DNA of 64,000 bases, taken from an uncultured Clostridia bacterium. GTDB lineage: Bacteria > Bacillota > Clostridia > Lachnospirales > Anaerotignaceae. Shown piece by piece: positions 63,893 to 64,000 of this stretch (within the stretch, counting starts at the first letter, position 1; each line of letters opens with the position of its first letter). The notes under the pieces were generated by a model. It had not been told where the DNA came from, made no database searches, and saw nothing but the letters and a program-made list of their open reading frames with translations. The stretch lies in the NCBI GenBank assembly GCA_944384265.1, contig CALWSR010000010.1:19994-83993 (forward strand). The letters are read 5' to 3'. The position numbers and the translations under genes were made by a program.

Positions 63893-64000
63893 TTACTCAT
63901 AAATAATATCCAACCCATAAGCTACCGCCGCATCATGTTCTATTTTGCACCCTCTTGCTTCTTCCCAGCCTTTGCAAAAATATACAGCGTGACATTTCGA
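63893..64000 (-). CDS. DUF4406-like protein, partial (C-terminus)
   Basis: The last 35 codons to the stop TAA at 63895-63893; the start is beyond the right edge. CHAVYFCKGWEEARGCKIEHD, then AAVAYGLDIIYE fits the end of DUF4406 proteins (nucleoside deoxyribosyltransferase-like), frequent in phages. The visible part ends well before the toxin promoter. Confidence 0.72.
   Translation of the reverse strand, partial: SKCHAVYFCKGWEEARGCKIEHDAAVAYGLDIIYE

Noticed and set aside
1..64000. CRISPR array, rRNA operon or intact insertion sequence
   Set aside because: No regularly spaced repeats, no rRNA-like GC-rich conserved blocks, and the only IS traces are decayed.

Overview
The window is AT-rich chromosomal DNA from a low-GC, spore-former-like anaerobic member of the Clostridia (Firmicutes). 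The evidence is: strong AAGGAGG-type ribosome binding sites with frequent TTG and GTG starts, a leucine T-box, reverse rubrerythrin, FeoA-FeoA-FeoB with the small Cys-rich FeoB partner, DUF1836, an insulinase-type M16C peptidase, KtrAB, LuxS, and a probable SigK-type promoter before a Cys-rich protein. A Lachnospirales-like genome is a reasonable guess but cannot be fixed from this window alone.

Layout. 0-9.9 kb: a giant HD/HEAT-like/NMNAT-like/GNAT-like/PRTase-like fusion (open at the left edge) followed by a lactate/malate-dehydrogenase-like protein and an iron-sulfur-type flavoprotein, then a lone cobalamin methyltransferase (cobI/cbiL) joined to a betaine/choline-type ABC transporter. 9.9-13.7 kb: a MATE exporter and a DUF1538 membrane protein followed by two PII-like proteins. 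14-23.3 kb: a DUF1836 regulator, a hemolysin-III-family protein, leuS with a T-box leader, yeiH with a decayed divergent LysR gene, and the feo iron operon. 24-33 kb: a secreted CAP protein, a YfbR-like HD hydrolase, purMND, an M16C peptidase and reverse rubrerythrin. 33.3-39.3 kb: pyrBCFKDE preceded by a U-rich leader peptide gene overlapping a terminator, plus a 44-codon basic protein gene. 39.5-48.4 kb: a MORN lipoprotein, GNAT, tRNA-Leu(CAA), cyclophilin, metallophosphoesterase, an SPOUT methyltransferase, KtrAB, aroC and a LUD protein. 48.4-60 kb: glyA between two decayed insertion sequences (IS3 and IS30 families), a Cys-rich probable spore-layer protein, luxS, two HD hydrolases, tatD and pyruvate carboxylase. 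60.2-64 kb: accessory, prophage-like DNA with a ribbon-helix-helix regulator (apparently frameshifted at an A run), a lipoprotein, a DUF4160-DUF2442-XRE module under palindromic operators, a phage-type amidase, a type I toxin-antitoxin locus and the end of a DUF4406 gene.

How it fits together. Most of the window is housekeeping metabolism: nucleotide synthesis, Leu-tRNA charging, one-carbon metabolism, anaplerosis, iron and potassium uptake. Several operons appear to be controlled by premature termination: leuS by a T-box, pyrB by a pyrBI-like leader peptide/attenuator, and possibly purM and the DUF1538 operon. The most notable signals are the pyr attenuator, the type I toxin-antitoxin locus at the right end, the palindrome-controlled DUF4160/DUF2442/XRE module, the DUF1538-PII-PII operon and the five-part fusion protein at the left edge. 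All functional assignments rest on reading motifs by eye; no database search was run.
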